Positions 9,247 through 18,136 are shown, numbered from the stretch's first letter. The stretch: DNA of 64,000 nucleotides from MPNP01 sp965215545 (GCA_965215545.1 OZ244066.1:2356001-2420000); one strand, 5' to 3'. Numbers and translations: made by a program. The notes: generated by a model from the sequence alone, not told the origin.

Positions 9247-9877
9247 ATGCGACACGTGATCCCCCCCCCCTGACCGCCTGACGGTCCTTGCCGCCGCCTT
9301 GGTGGTCTTGACGCTACTGCCCACACTGGCCACAGCCGAGGTCGTTCCCGCCCACAACAACTACAAGCCGACCATCGTGCTGGACAATCCCGGCCGCAAT
9401 GTGCTGACTGGTTGCGGCGAGCAAGGACGGGTGGCACCCCTGCGGTTGCGAATTCCTCCAAAGCAGACGGACGGGAACGCATGGAGTGGGGAAAATTACC
9501 TTGTCATCCAGGCCACAGGCAACCACGAACGCTTCGAGTTTCGGAACAAGACAGGGGCATCGACGCGTTGGAAGAACTTTATTGGCAAGGGATTAGCGCC
9601 GTTGACTGAAAACCTCACAGGCCAGCACACGATTGAGGTCCGGGTAAAGGCCGGCCAGAACATCGGCTACGGCGGCGGGGGTGAGATGTTCCTCACGCTG
9701 GAGAAAAGCACGCCTTATCTAGGCCGTCTCCAATCCAGCAAGTACAGGGTCTACAGCCCGGTAATTCAGCTCAGGGCCGCGGGCGGCAAGGGCTGCCAGA
9801 CACGGGCGCAGAACCCGACCTGCAGGGGCTTCTGGAGTTGGCCCCGGGGCGTGCCCACCTGTCTGCTGGAGGAGTAA
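9247..9877 (+). CDS. Secreted protein of unknown function, interrupted at a C10 tract
   Basis: An ATG preceded by AGGAG starts MRHVIPPP and then meets TGA directly after ten consecutive C. With nine C the frame would run on through DRLTVLAAALVVLTLLPTLATA, a good signal peptide, into a 190-residue protein ending at 9877; with twelve C it is also open. The mature part (from EVVPAHNNYKP) is rich in beta-type segments and has paired cysteines (CGEQG near residue 55; CQTRAQNPTC and a final Cys near the end), fitting an exported, disulfide-bonded domain. I do not recognise the family. The gene is therefore either phase-variable, freshly broken, or mis-sequenced at the homopolymer. Confidence 0.65.
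9261..9270 (+). repeat. Poly-C tract (10 C) in the signal-peptide region
   Basis: Ten C residues lie five codons after the start of the secreted-protein gene. Nine or twelve C would restore the frame, whereas ten or eleven give an early stop. Tracts of this length are classic slipped-strand sites and also classic sequencing-error sites. Confidence 0.9.
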
Positions 9878-10012
9878 CGCCCGTGCGAGAGCGGGCCGCA
9901 AGCCGAACGGTCCGAAACCTTGCCGCAAAAGGGAAATTCCAAACTGACCCAGCACCGAATTCCCCTTGCCTTGCCGCTGGGTCCGGCAGCGATCGGGTGT
10001 TGGATGGAACCC

Positions 10013-11248
10013 CTATGACGGTTTGCAGAATTCCATCTGGGCAATGTCGGTCACGCCAGTGCGGAATCCGGCCGCACAGCCGGCGAGATAGTAGTCCCAC
10101 ATGCGTTGGAACCGCGTATCGAATCCAAGGGCAGCGATTGATGGCCATGCGGCATTGAACCGCCTGCGCCAGATCCGCAGGGTTCGATCATAACTTGTCG
10201 GGAAGGTGTGCACAGGGCCGGCGACCAGCCCCGCCCGCCGGGTCGCGGTCGCCAGGGCCGTCGGACAGGGCAGCATGCCTCCGGGGAAGATGTATTTCTG
10301 GATGAAGTCGGTTTCCGTGCGATAGCCGGCAAACCAGCGGTCATCGATCGTGATGGCCTGGATGACTGCGGTGCCGGCCGGGCGCAGCAGGCGATGGATG
10401 GTGGCAAAATACAGCGGCCAGAATTGTTCGCCGACGGCCTCGATCATCTCGATTGACACGACCCTGTCGTAGGTTCCCACCGCGTCCCGATAGTCACACA
10501 GAAGGATCCGGGCCTGCCCGGCCAGTCCGGCCCCGGCCAGGCGGCGGCGGGCATATGCCGCCTGTTCCCGCGAGATCGTGAGCCCCGTGACCTGGGCCCC
10601 GTGGTGGCGGATGGCATGCTCGGCAAACCCGCCCCAGCCACAGCCAATCTCCAGCACCCGATCGCCCGGTGCCAGGGCCAGCATCCGACAGATGGACTCG
10701 TACTTGTTGGCCTGGGCCGTCTCCAGACTCTCGGTGTCCTGCCCGAAGAGGGCCGAGGAGTAGGTCATCGTGCCATCGAGCCAGAGGGCAAAGAAGTCAT
10801 TGCCAAGATCGTAATGATGGGCGATGTTCTGCCGGGCTCCCTTGCGGGTGTTGCCCTTGCGGAGATGCCGCCAGCGCTCGGGGAGCAGGAATGGCCGCCG
10901 ACCGGAGAACTGGCTGGCCAGGCTGTTGCTGTTGAAGAGAAAGACATCCAGCAGGTTATCGAGATCCGGGGTTGTCCACCACCCGTCCAGGTACATTTCG
11001 CCAAAGCCGAGGGCGCCATGGGTGAACAGGCGACGGAAAAACCGGGGGTGGTGAATGGTGATCTGGCCGGCGGGGCCCGCCCGCCCGCCCTTGTATGACA
11101 GCCGTTGCCCGTCCGGCAGCACAGCGGTCAGCGATCCATGGTCCATGCCGCGCAGGGCGGCCAGACAGACCTGCTGCCAGGGACGGGTGAACATGGGGCC
11201 CCATTGCCATCCCCTGGATGCCGGTCCCAGATCAGTCTCGAGGGTCAT
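10013..11248 (-). CDS. cfa: Cyclopropane-fatty-acyl-phospholipid synthase family methyltransferase
   Basis: 411 residues. It has an N-terminal lipid-binding domain (LFTHGALGFGEMYLDGWW near residues 75-92), the junction QNIAHHYDLGNDFFALWLD near 140, SAM motif I VLEIGCGWGGFAEHA near 197, and the conserved SIEMIEAVGEQFWPLYF near 265 and GGMLPC near 325. It should transfer the SAM methyl group to double bonds of membrane phospholipid acyl chains. It is the last gene of the seven-gene operon, 15 bases after the SDR gene. In that setting the product may be a methylated, not cyclised, acyl chain; this is inference from gene order. Confidence 0.92.
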   Translation of the reverse strand: MTLETDLGPASRGWQWGPMFTRPWQQVCLAALRGMDHGSLTAVLPDGQRLSYKGGRAGPAGQITIHHPRFFRRLFTHGALGFGEMYLDGWWTTPDLDNLLDVFLFNSNSLASQFSGRRPFLLPERWRHLRKGNTRKGARQNIAHHYDLGNDFFALWLDGTMTYSSALFGQDTESLETAQANKYESICRMLALAPGDRVLEIGCGWGGFAEHAIRHHGAQVTGLTISREQAAYARRRLAGAGLAGQARILLCDYRDAVGTYDRVVSIEMIEAVGEQFWPLYFATIHRLLRPAGTAVIQAITIDDRWFAGYRTETDFIQKYIFPGGMLPCPTALATATRRAGLVAGPVHTFPTSYDRTLRIWRRRFNAAWPSIAALGFDTRFQRMWDYYLAGCAAGFRTGVTDIAQMEFCKPS

Positions 11249-11263
11249 GGGCTGTCGTGATCG

Positions 11264-12043
11264 TCATGTGGAACCGGAGGGTCGTTGCTGCCCGACCAGG
11301 GAGACGAGAGCAAAATAGATGCGGTGGGGGAGGGTGCCGAGCAGTTTGAAGAGCAGGACCATGAACAGGGGGTAGGCAATCTCGAAGCGTCCCGATTGCA
11401 TGCCGCGGACGATCCTGTCGGCGGCTGTCCCGGCTGACATGAGTCCGGGCATGGCAAAGGTGTTTCTTGCGGTCAGCCGTGTGGCCACGAATCCGGGATT
11501 GACAATCTGGGTGAGGATGCCGGTCCCCCTGAGATCACAGCGCAGGTTTTCGGCGAGATGGATGATCGCGGCCTTGCTGGCTCCATACCCCCAGGCCCGG
11601 GGCAGGCCCCGGTACCCCGAGAGCGAGCCGACCAGGACGATATGGCCGGCCCGCCGCTCGCAGAAATACGGTACGGTTGCCGCCAGCACCCGCAGGGCCC
11701 CGGTGAAATTGACATCGGCAATGGCCTCAAGGGCCTCGCTGTCAGGCTGCCGGGCTGTCATGGGCTCATAGACCCCCGCACAATAGATCACGCCGTCAAT
11801 GGCACCGACGGCCTTGAAGGCTCGCGCCGCCCCCGCGCGATCCCGGACATCCAGAGCCAGGGCCTGGTGGGGAGACCCATCGGAGACCGGGGACAGGCTG
11901 GCGACCAGACTGTCAAGCGCCGCCGCATCGCGGGCCGAGGCCACCAGGGTCACGCCGGCCCGGGCCAACCGGATGGCCAGCTCCCGGCCGATCCCGGCAC
12001 TGGCACCCACCAGCCAATAGCGTCTGCCGGCAAGGGTGCTCAA
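11264..12043 (-). CDS. Short-chain dehydrogenase/reductase
   Basis: 259 residues with the SDR Rossmann pattern: VGASAGIGRELAIRLARAG at the N-terminus (TGxxxGxG type), a DVRD cofactor-loop residue, CAGVYEP (NAG motif variant), catalytic Ser in VLVGSLSGYRG near 138, and YGASKAAI (YxxxK) near 151. The start appears to be TTG, overlapping the upstream DUF3833 stop as TTGA, so it is translationally coupled. A hydrophobic C-terminal segment (PLFMVLLFKLLGTLPHRIYF) suggests membrane association. As part of the lipid operon it may reduce an acyl-derived carbonyl; the substrate is unknown. Confidence 0.9.
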   Translation of the reverse strand: MSTLAGRRYWLVGASAGIGRELAIRLARAGVTLVASARDAAALDSLVASLSPVSDGSPHQALALDVRDRAGAARAFKAVGAIDGVIYCAGVYEPMTARQPDSEALEAIADVNFTGALRVLAATVPYFCERRAGHIVLVGSLSGYRGLPRAWGYGASKAAIIHLAENLRCDLRGTGILTQIVNPGFVATRLTARNTFAMPGLMSAGTAADRIVRGMQSGRFEIAYPLFMVLLFKLLGTLPHRIYFALVSLVGQQRPSGST

Positions 12044-12528
12044 GGGGCTGCGTCGCTGGCTGGGGCCCGACGCAGTGATGTGTAGAGTCCACCGACCATG
12101 ATGCCGAATTTTGTCATGCGACCTGTGTTCAGGAGCGTCCCGTCATCGATCAGGAAGAACCGGTCCACGATGCTGACGATGACAGAGCCGGATGGGCGCG
12201 GGATCCGGTAGCGATAGCGCATCCGGGCCTCATGGCTGCGTTGCCAGCCCGCCGCGCGACCGACAATCCCGTCGGCAGTCGCGGTAAAGGTGCCATCCTT
12301 GGCAAATTCGAGATGCCAGTGCCGGTCCTCGACATCCCCGGTTTCATACCGGCAGACTTCATCAATCACCAGGCTGGACCCGGTCCGGACACCGGTCATG
12401 GCGATTGTATAGCGCATCATCACCGTACCCGAGCGGCTCAGCACCAGACCCGCACCCTCGACGGCGCCCCCAAGGTAGGCGGCAAGGTCAAGCGCCCTTG
12501 TCGTCACGCCAGCGTGGTCCTGGGTCAT
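12040..12528 (-). CDS. DUF3833 family protein
   Basis: 162 residues from the ATG giving MTQDHAGVTTRALDL. It shows the DUF3833 pattern: GAVEGAGLVLSRSGTVMMRY, DEVCRYETGDVEDRHWHLEF and RYRIPRPSGSVIVSIVDRFFLIDDGTLLN. These are lipocalin-like beta-rich proteins of unknown function, usually next to SDR and fatty-acid-modification genes, as here. The ATG overlaps the stop of the upstream MFS gene (ATGA) with GAGGAG before it, and its stop overlaps the SDR start. Binding of a modified fatty acid is plausible but unproven. Confidence 0.85.
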   Translation of the reverse strand: MTQDHAGVTTRALDLAAYLGGAVEGAGLVLSRSGTVMMRYTIAMTGVRTGSSLVIDEVCRYETGDVEDRHWHLEFAKDGTFTATADGIVGRAAGWQRSHEARMRYRYRIPRPSGSVIVSIVDRFFLIDDGTLLNTGRMTKFGIMVGGLYTSLRRAPASDAAP

Positions 12529-13775
12529 GCGTGGTCTCCTCGGTCGTGTACCCAGAACCACAGCCCAAGGGCCGCAACGAGTTTCAGCCCGCACGGGACG
12601 AGTGCATAGGCCACTGAAAGCGCTGCAAGGTTGCCGGTTCCCGGCCCGGTCGGTGTATAACCGGCCAGGGCCAGAAGCGGAAGGGCCGTCCCGGCGGCCA
12701 CCGCGAGGGCCGACTTTTGCAGGAAGATCCAGACCGCGTAGATCTGGCCACCGGGTCCGGCGATCCGGTCGGCCAGCATGGCCGGCACCAGGGTCATGTC
12801 CGCTCCCAGTGCAGCACCGGAGATGACGGCAATGCCGTAAAAGGGCGCGATGTCACCGGCGGTCAGGGTCGAGGCGCCAACGAAGGCCGGGACCGACACC
12901 AGCATGCCGCCGAGCACGGCTCTCTTGCGACCGATCCTGTCGGCCAGGCGGGCCCAGGCGGGCGCCGCGAGGGCCGCAGCGCCGAAAAAGACCAGCAGCA
13001 TGACCCCGGCATGTGATTCGGCCTCCAGGACATCGCTGACAAAAAACAGAAAGAGCGTTGAGGTGATGGCCACCGGGAGTGCATTGACAAAACCGAACGT
13101 CAGCAATGGCCGCAGCCCGTTGGCGCGCAGGGCATCACCCAGACGCCCCACCGGGTTCGATGCGCCTGAAACCCGCCAGGTCCGGCGCATCCAGGCGAGG
13201 GCAATGAGGGCCAGCAGGGCCAGGGAGGCTGCATAGCCGGGATAGGCAAGACCTTCACCGAGAATTCGTCCCGTGAGAGCGGGTGTCAGGGCGGCGAGAC
13301 AGATGCCGGCCAACCCCCCCGCCTCGCGCCAGAGTGCCACACGGGTGTAGCCGCCCCCGGCCCCCTGGGCCTGGGCCAGACCGTGATCAAACAGGGCGAT
13401 CTGCAGGGCCGAGAACCCGGTAAAGGCCGCCAACAGGCCGATGACCAGTCTTGGCAGCGGAACACCCAGGTCGGGTGGGGAAAACAGCAGGGCCAGACCG
13501 AGGACAAGACTGATCCCTGCCACGATGACCCAGAGTTCCCGCCGGGCTCGCCAGAGATCCGCCAGACGGCCGAGAATGGGGTCCTGCAGACTGTCCAGAC
13601 CGCGGGCCAGCAGCAGAATGATGCCAATCGTGCCAAGACCGACGCCCATCTCATCAACATAATAGCGGGGAACATGGATGTAGAGCGGCAGTCCGGCAAA
13701 TGCGAGTGCAGCTGCCACGCACCCTGGTGGAAGCAGGGTGCGGGTCGGAATGGGGACCCGCCTCGGGTCAGTCAT
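12525..13775 (-). CDS. MFS transporter, GPH/MelB-like
   Basis: About 416 residues and 12 predicted transmembrane helices. The loop LADLWRARRELWVIVAG between helices 2 and 3 and RLADRIGRKRAVLGGML in the second half are the MFS signature repeats. The fold resembles the melibiose:cation symporter subgroup. In known clusters of this type the transporter has no established substrate; it may be a lipid flippase or exporter. The ATG at 13775 overlaps the upstream stop by eight bases. GTG codons at 13778 and 13784 in the same frame are alternatives. Its stop overlaps the DUF3833 start. Confidence 0.86.
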   Translation of the reverse strand: MTDPRRVPIPTRTLLPPGCVAAALAFAGLPLYIHVPRYYVDEMGVGLGTIGIILLLARGLDSLQDPILGRLADLWRARRELWVIVAGISLVLGLALLFSPPDLGVPLPRLVIGLLAAFTGFSALQIALFDHGLAQAQGAGGGYTRVALWREAGGLAGICLAALTPALTGRILGEGLAYPGYAASLALLALIALAWMRRTWRVSGASNPVGRLGDALRANGLRPLLTFGFVNALPVAITSTLFLFFVSDVLEAESHAGVMLLVFFGAAALAAPAWARLADRIGRKRAVLGGMLVSVPAFVGASTLTAGDIAPFYGIAVISGAALGADMTLVPAMLADRIAGPGGQIYAVWIFLQKSALAVAAGTALPLLALAGYTPTGPGTGNLAALSVAYALVPCGLKLVAALGLWFWVHDRGDHA

Positions 13776-14283
13776 CACAGACACCGCTGAGCAGGTTCAT
13801 GCGGTGATGCGGCGAGCGCGTGTCGGGCCCCAGCCAAATGGCAAGAAAGAGGTCGCCATCTGTGGTCAGGGTGCCGGTGGATTCGCCATTGAGAAAGAGC
13901 TCCACCTGCCCTGATCCCGATCGCCAGGCCGTGTAGCGATCACCCCGGCGGACCGGATGCATGGCCCGGGTCAGTTCAGACCGGAAGGACTCGAAATCGG
14001 CTGCCGGGCGCCCCGAGATCCGGCGCATCTCAGCGATGGAGGTCTCGATCAGTTGTCGGCGGCTGAAGGCATTCCGGTACGTCAGTGTCAGCCCATAGTC
14101 CTCGCCGGGCAAGGTGGTGGCATCCGACCACAGTTCAGCCCGATAGAGCTGAATGATCAGGAACCAGTAATCCGTGCAGCCAGCGGGCGTTGGGCGTTCA
14201 ATGCGCCCCGCGAGTTCCGGGGGTGGCGTTGCCATGCCGGCCGTCGCCAGCAAGAGGATCAGGATGGCTGTGCGCAGGGTCAT
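13768..14283 (-). CDS. Chalcone-isomerase-like exported protein
   Basis: About 171 residues starting MTLRTAILILLLATAGMA, a signal peptide, so probably periplasmic. The mature part has a chalcone isomerase-like layout: a single-lobe domain with FLIIQLYRAELWSDA near residue 42, LTLTYRNAFSRRQLIETSIAEM near 65, and GQVELFLNGESTGTL near 130. Bacterial members are short, lack proven isomerase activity, and relatives of plant CHI-like proteins bind fatty acids. Its ATG overlaps the DUF1365 stop (ATGA). Placement inside a membrane-lipid modification operon supports fatty-acid binding over flavonoid chemistry, but this is inference. Confidence 0.75.
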   Translation of the reverse strand: MTLRTAILILLLATAGMATPPPELAGRIERPTPAGCTDYWFLIIQLYRAELWSDATTLPGEDYGLTLTYRNAFSRRQLIETSIAEMRRISGRPAADFESFRSELTRAMHPVRRGDRYTAWRSGSGQVELFLNGESTGTLTTDGDLFLAIWLGPDTRSPHHRMNLLSGVCDD

Positions 14284-15041
14284 GTCAGGTTCCTGTCCGG
14301 TCGAGGCGGACGTTTGCGGAACCGGACACCCTTGGCCCAGAGCCGCAAGGCCTGCCAATGGATCAGTGCCGAGACGCGGAGGGCGCCGAGGGGGCGCCGG
14401 CTGAGCGCCCTGAGCAGGGCACGATCGGTCAGGGGCCGGCGCGGGCCGGCGATGCTGGTCACAAGACCTCCACCCTCGCCATCGTCATAATCAATGCGGA
14501 CGGCCACTCGTTCAGGATCCAGATGAAAGGTGAATCTGTACGTTCCCCTGATGTCGAAAAAGGGTGAGACATGGAAGTGTTTGCGGGCTGTGATCGGGGT
14601 TGCAGGCCTGATATCGCCTCCCGCGTCATCGTGGCAAAGATATCCATGACGCTCTCCGTATGTGTTGTGGACCTCGGCCAGAACCGCCCGCAGGGACCCC
14701 CCAGCCCCCAGGAGAAACCAGAAACTCACGGGATTGAATGTGTAGCCCCAGTAGCGGGGGTGACACAACAGCATCACGGATCGGATCCCGTCAATGCCGG
14801 CCTCCCGGGCTGCCTGGCGGACCTCATCACGGCCCTGGATCGCCCCGATGCCGTGGTCGGCGGGATGCAGGGAGACGAGATTGGGCTGACCATAGGAAAA
14901 CAGCCGCAGCCTTGACCGGCCCGCAAGAGCCGCGTCATCAAGCAGGAGGCAGTCCATCCCGTAGACAAAGCAATTGGCGGTCGGGGTGTCCCGACGGTGC
15001 AGCACCCGGGCCGTGACGAGGGAGGATCCGTCTACATCCAT
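14280..15041 (-). CDS. DUF1365 family protein
   Basis: 253 residues with the family's strongest signatures: RLFSYGQPNLVSLHPADHG near residue 45 and CHPRYWGYTFNPVSFWF near 92, followed by LAEVHNTYGERHGYL and KHFHVSPFFDIRGTYRF. The fold is unassigned in my knowledge. The family is nearly always next to an amine-oxidase-family flavoprotein and a cyclopropane-synthase homologue, as here, and is implicated genetically in acyl-chain modification. It overlaps the upstream flavoprotein stop by ten bases, so the two are coupled. Confidence 0.88.
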   Translation of the reverse strand: MDVDGSSLVTARVLHRRDTPTANCFVYGMDCLLLDDAALAGRSRLRLFSYGQPNLVSLHPADHGIGAIQGRDEVRQAAREAGIDGIRSVMLLCHPRYWGYTFNPVSFWFLLGAGGSLRAVLAEVHNTYGERHGYLCHDDAGGDIRPATPITARKHFHVSPFFDIRGTYRFTFHLDPERVAVRIDYDDGEGGGLVTSIAGPRRPLTDRALLRALSRRPLGALRVSALIHWQALRLWAKGVRFRKRPPRPDRNLT

Positions 15042-16294
15042 GCGGGAGCGATCCCGAATTGCGCGGCAATGTCCACCGCACTGGCCAGGCCATCCTCATG
15101 GAACCCATTGCCAGTCCAGGCGCCGCAATAGAACGTGCCTGCCCGACCATTGATTGATGCCAGTTCAGCCAGGGCATCAAGGGCCGCCTGGTCATACCGG
15201 GGGTGGGTAAATGTGGTTTCATCGAGAATGCATGCCGGATCCAGGTCAGGCGGCGGATTCAATGTGGCAATCACATCAAGGGATGCAGGAAGGCCCTGCA
15301 GGGAATTCATCCAGTAGGACACCGTTGGCGGCCTGCTGGCCTGCCCTGTTGTGGTCAGGGCCACCCAGCTTGACCAACAGGCACGCCGTCGAGGCATCAT
15401 GGCGGTGTCGGTGTGCAAGACGAGCCGGTTGGTACGAAACCGGATCCGCTCGAGGATCCGCCGTTCTTGCCGGGTCGCATCCTTGAGGATTGCCAGAGCC
15501 GTGTCTGCATGGCAGGCCAGGATGACAGCGTCATACATCTCTTCTCCGCCGCCGGCGCGCACATGGATGCCCGCTGGTGTCCGCAGCACGGCTTCGACCG
15601 GGGTCTGTTGGCGGATCTCGGCCGCGAGACCGGCCGCCATCCGGTCCACATAGGATACGGAGCCCCCGGTGACTGTCCACCATTGATGTTGCCCGCTGAG
15701 GGACAGCAGACCATGATTGGCAAAAAAACGGACAAGGAAAGCGGCCGGGAACGCCCGTATGCGGGCGTTGGGTGTGGACCAGATGGCACCACTCATCGGC
15801 AGCAGGTAGTGCTGTTCGAACCAGGGTCCATAGCGCCGGTGGGCGAGCAGTTCACCGACGGTCATGGCAGGATGCCGGGTCACATCGGCGCTTGCGGTTC
15901 GGAAAAAGCGTGCCATATCCTGCACCATCCGCCAGAATGCGGGGCGCAAGCCATTGCCGGGCTGGGCAAGAAAGGACCGGACACTGCTCGATCCATACTC
16001 GATGGCGCCGCCATCAACGGATACCCCAAAAGACATGCTGCTCTTGTGGACCGGCACCGCAAGGTGATCAAACAGACGGCTCAGATGGGGGTAGGTTGTC
16101 CGGTTGAAGACGATAAATCCCGTGTCAACGGGTCGCGGGCCGAGGCCGGGCAGGGGGACCGTGACCGTCCGGGCGTGCCCACCAAGCCGGCGCCCGGCTT
16201 CAAAGAGAACAACATCATGGCACCGTCCAAGCAGCCAGGCCGTTCCCAGCCCGGCAATGCCGGCCCCGACCACCGCAATGCGCCGACGCCCCAT
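15032..16294 (-). CDS. FAD-dependent amine-oxidase-family protein
   Basis: About 420 residues. The dinucleotide-binding motif IAVVGAGIAGLGTAWLLG is at the N-terminus, then FEAGRRLGGHART, and near the C-terminus YCGAWTGNGFHEDGLASA, the second FAD contact region. This is the NAD(P)-binding-Rossmann flavoprotein type that begins many cyclopropane-synthase/DUF1365 operons. In Rhodobacter, relatives belong to the singlet-oxygen (RpoE-ChrR) regulon and to furan fatty acid formation, from general knowledge. A desaturation or oxidation of a methylated acyl chain is the likely role. The start is chosen at ATG (MGRRRIAVVG); a GTG at 16309 is possible. It is the first gene of the operon. Confidence 0.88.
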   Translation of the reverse strand: MGRRRIAVVGAGIAGLGTAWLLGRCHDVVLFEAGRRLGGHARTVTVPLPGLGPRPVDTGFIVFNRTTYPHLSRLFDHLAVPVHKSSMSFGVSVDGGAIEYGSSSVRSFLAQPGNGLRPAFWRMVQDMARFFRTASADVTRHPAMTVGELLAHRRYGPWFEQHYLLPMSGAIWSTPNARIRAFPAAFLVRFFANHGLLSLSGQHQWWTVTGGSVSYVDRMAAGLAAEIRQQTPVEAVLRTPAGIHVRAGGGEEMYDAVILACHADTALAILKDATRQERRILERIRFRTNRLVLHTDTAMMPRRRACWSSWVALTTTGQASRPPTVSYWMNSLQGLPASLDVIATLNPPPDLDPACILDETTFTHPRYDQAALDALAELASINGRAGTFYCGAWTGNGFHEDGLASAVDIAAQFGIAPAWM

Positions 16295-16397
16295 CACGGG
16301 TCCGGACACCGGGCGGGACCGGCAGTCCCAACACGGGGTGCCATTCCGGGGTGGCGCAGGCCCCGAATCATGGCCGTGGGCTTGACCTCATGGCGAA

Positions 16398-16883
16398 TTA
16401 TTCCGCTTGATCCATGGGGGCGGCATTGAGTTTGGCATAATTTTCTGCCCCGAGACGATCATGGAGGGCGATCTGGGTCTCGAGGAAGTCAATATGCCCT
16501 TCCTCGTCCGCAAGCAACGCCTCGAAGACGGCCATGGAGACATAGTCACCCACTGCGCGACAGTGCTCCCGGGCATCCGAATAGAGAGCCTTGGCCTCCA
16601 GTTCAGCCGCCAGATCGCATTCGAGGGTTTCCCGGGGGGTCTGGCCGATGCGCAACGGATCCAGTTTCTGCAGGTTCGGATGTCCCTCCAGGAAGATGAT
16701 CCGTTCCATCAACTTGTCGGCGTGGTGCATTTCCTCAATGGACTCTTCCCGGCTTTTCCTGGCCATGTGCTGCAGGCCCCAGTCATCCTGCAGTTTCTGG
16801 TGAAGCCAGTACTGGCTGATGGCCGTCAGCTCGCTGCGCAGTGCGCGGTTCAGATATTCAATGACCTTGGCATCACCCTTCAT
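16398..16883 (-). CDS. bfr: Bacterioferritin
   Basis: 161 residues. All diiron ligands are visible: Glu18, Glu51, His54, Glu94, Glu127 and His130, and Met52 of IEEMHHADKLMERI is the heme ligand. It should form a 24-subunit heme-containing iron store in the cytosol. The ATG overlaps the bfd stop (ATGA), so the small ferredoxin that releases the stored iron is made from the same transcript. Full length and no odd residues. Confidence 0.96.
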   Translation of the reverse strand: MKGDAKVIEYLNRALRSELTAISQYWLHQKLQDDWGLQHMARKSREESIEEMHHADKLMERIIFLEGHPNLQKLDPLRIGQTPRETLECDLAAELEAKALYSDAREHCRAVGDYVSMAVFEALLADEEGHIDFLETQIALHDRLGAENYAKLNAAPMDQAE

Positions 16884-17122
16884 GGCAACAACTCTCCCTG
16901 ATGTTCACACGCGATCCCCATTGGCACGGCGCAGGGCAGATTGGAACCAGTCTGCAGGATCGCAAGAAACAACGGGAGACATCCACCGCAGTCCGGCGTC
17001 AGGCCCAGATCCCGGTAGACCTTGCCGGGGGTGATCTCGAGATCGGGATTGGACTGGCGCATCGTATCGACAACCGAGCAGATCGTCTGATCGGTGACCT
17101 GCCGACAATGGCATACAATCAT
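16880..17122 (-). CDS. bfd: Bacterioferritin-associated ferredoxin
   Basis: About 80 residues starting MIVCHCRQVTDQTI, with the [2Fe-2S] cysteine set CHC near the start and PDCGGC later. Bfd docks on bacterioferritin and reduces its iron core for mobilisation. The ATG is chosen because GAGG lies ten bases upstream; an ATG nine bases earlier (MSI...) would be too close to that site. The C-terminal tail after GGCLP is somewhat longer than in the short E. coli protein. Confidence 0.9.
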   Translation of the reverse strand: MIVCHCRQVTDQTICSVVDTMRQSNPDLEITPGKVYRDLGLTPDCGGCLPLFLAILQTGSNLPCAVPMGIACEHQGELLP

Positions 17123-17222
17123 GATTGACATCCTCATTCTGTCCATGGGGCCGGAGTTTGCGACCCGCAACGATCCAGCCGACCGCCTGTCCGGGAACAT
17201 CGGACGCCGCCATGCCGGTCAC

Positions 17223-17251
17223 ATTCTATACCTGATCAAAAATGTCAACAA
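17223..17251 (-). promoter_or_regulatory. Candidate promoter of bfd-bfr
   Basis: On the minus strand TTGTTG and TAGAAT are 17 bases apart in an AT-rich patch about 100 bases before the bfd start. A TTGACA overlaps the upstream box with shorter spacing. No confident Fur or Irr box is seen. Confidence 0.45.
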
Positions 17252-17377
17252 ATAGATCCAGGCCATGATCCGATCGTGGTTCAGGCGCCGATGCCGGATG
17301 ATGCCATCCGTGACCGGGCCCGTCCGTCACGAATCATGCCTCCTGTCACAGCCAGCGCGAGAGCAGGGTCGGCGCGG

Positions 17378-18136
17378 TCACCCGGTCATGATGATGCCAA
17401 CCAGACAGGACAGTTCCGCAAGGATCTGCACCGCCCCGAGCACATCACCGGTCTGGCCACCGATCCGGCGCCGGGCATAGAGGCAGAATCCGGCCACCGG
17501 CATGCCGGCCAGGGCCACAACAGGCAGCCAGGCCCATCCGGCAAGCCAAATCACCAGTCCGAGAGCAAGGCCAAGCCCGATCACGCAGACAGCCGGGCTC
17601 GGCTGGCCAGCGGCTGCCGAGACACCGTCCGGGGCTGCAGGTGGCAGCCAGCCCATGGCCACAGCCATGACCCCACGGGAGACGGACCCGACGATGATCA
17701 GGGCTGCAGTGACCGAGGGGGTTGCCAGGAGTGCTGCAATGCAGGCAACGCGCAGGCCAATGGCCAGAATGAGAGTCAATGTGCCGAAGGCCCCGATCCG
17801 GCTGTCCCGCATGATGCGGATTCGTTCTGCAGCAGTGCTGCCATTGGGAAGACCGTCAGCGCAATCAGCCAGGCCATCCTCGTGCAGGGCCCCGGTCAGC
17901 AGGACCATGAGGCCTGTGACCAGCAGGGCGCAGATGAGTTCTGGCACGCCAAACTGCAGGAGCGTGGTGGCAACAACAGCGGTGACAAGGCCAAGCAGGG
18001 CCCCGATCAGGGGCCAGGCCCAGGCCGACTGCGCCATGCAGGGGGGCGGCTCGGTGCGGGGGACCGGCAGGCGAGTGAGGAGACCGATCGCCGCGACGAT
18101 CTCCTGCCCACGACGGGTGATCCAGACGGGGGTCAT
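17378..18136 (-). CDS. cobS: Adenosylcobinamide-GDP ribazoletransferase
   Basis: 252 residues, polytopic membrane protein. The catalytic acidic motif HEDGLADCADG near residue 87 and MRDSRIGAFGTL near 111 are diagnostic. It joins adenosylcobinamide-GDP with alpha-ribazole (phosphate) in the last steps of cobalamin synthesis at the inner membrane. Its partner substrate is produced by CobT, encoded separately at 29.3 kb. It lies 38 bases downstream of mtnA on the same strand and may be co-transcribed with it. Confidence 0.93.
   Translation of the reverse strand: MTPVWITRRGQEIVAAIGLLTRLPVPRTEPPPCMAQSAWAWPLIGALLGLVTAVVATTLLQFGVPELICALLVTGLMVLLTGALHEDGLADCADGLPNGSTAAERIRIMRDSRIGAFGTLTLILAIGLRVACIAALLATPSVTAALIIVGSVSRGVMAVAMGWLPPAAPDGVSAAAGQPSPAVCVIGLGLALGLVIWLAGWAWLPVVALAGMPVAGFCLYARRRIGGQTGDVLGAVQILAELSCLVGIIMTG

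Noticed and set aside
16295..16397. RpoE/ChrR-type promoter before the lipid operon
   Set aside because: A GGATCAAG-like element is present, but no matching downstream box at the right distance could be found by eye.
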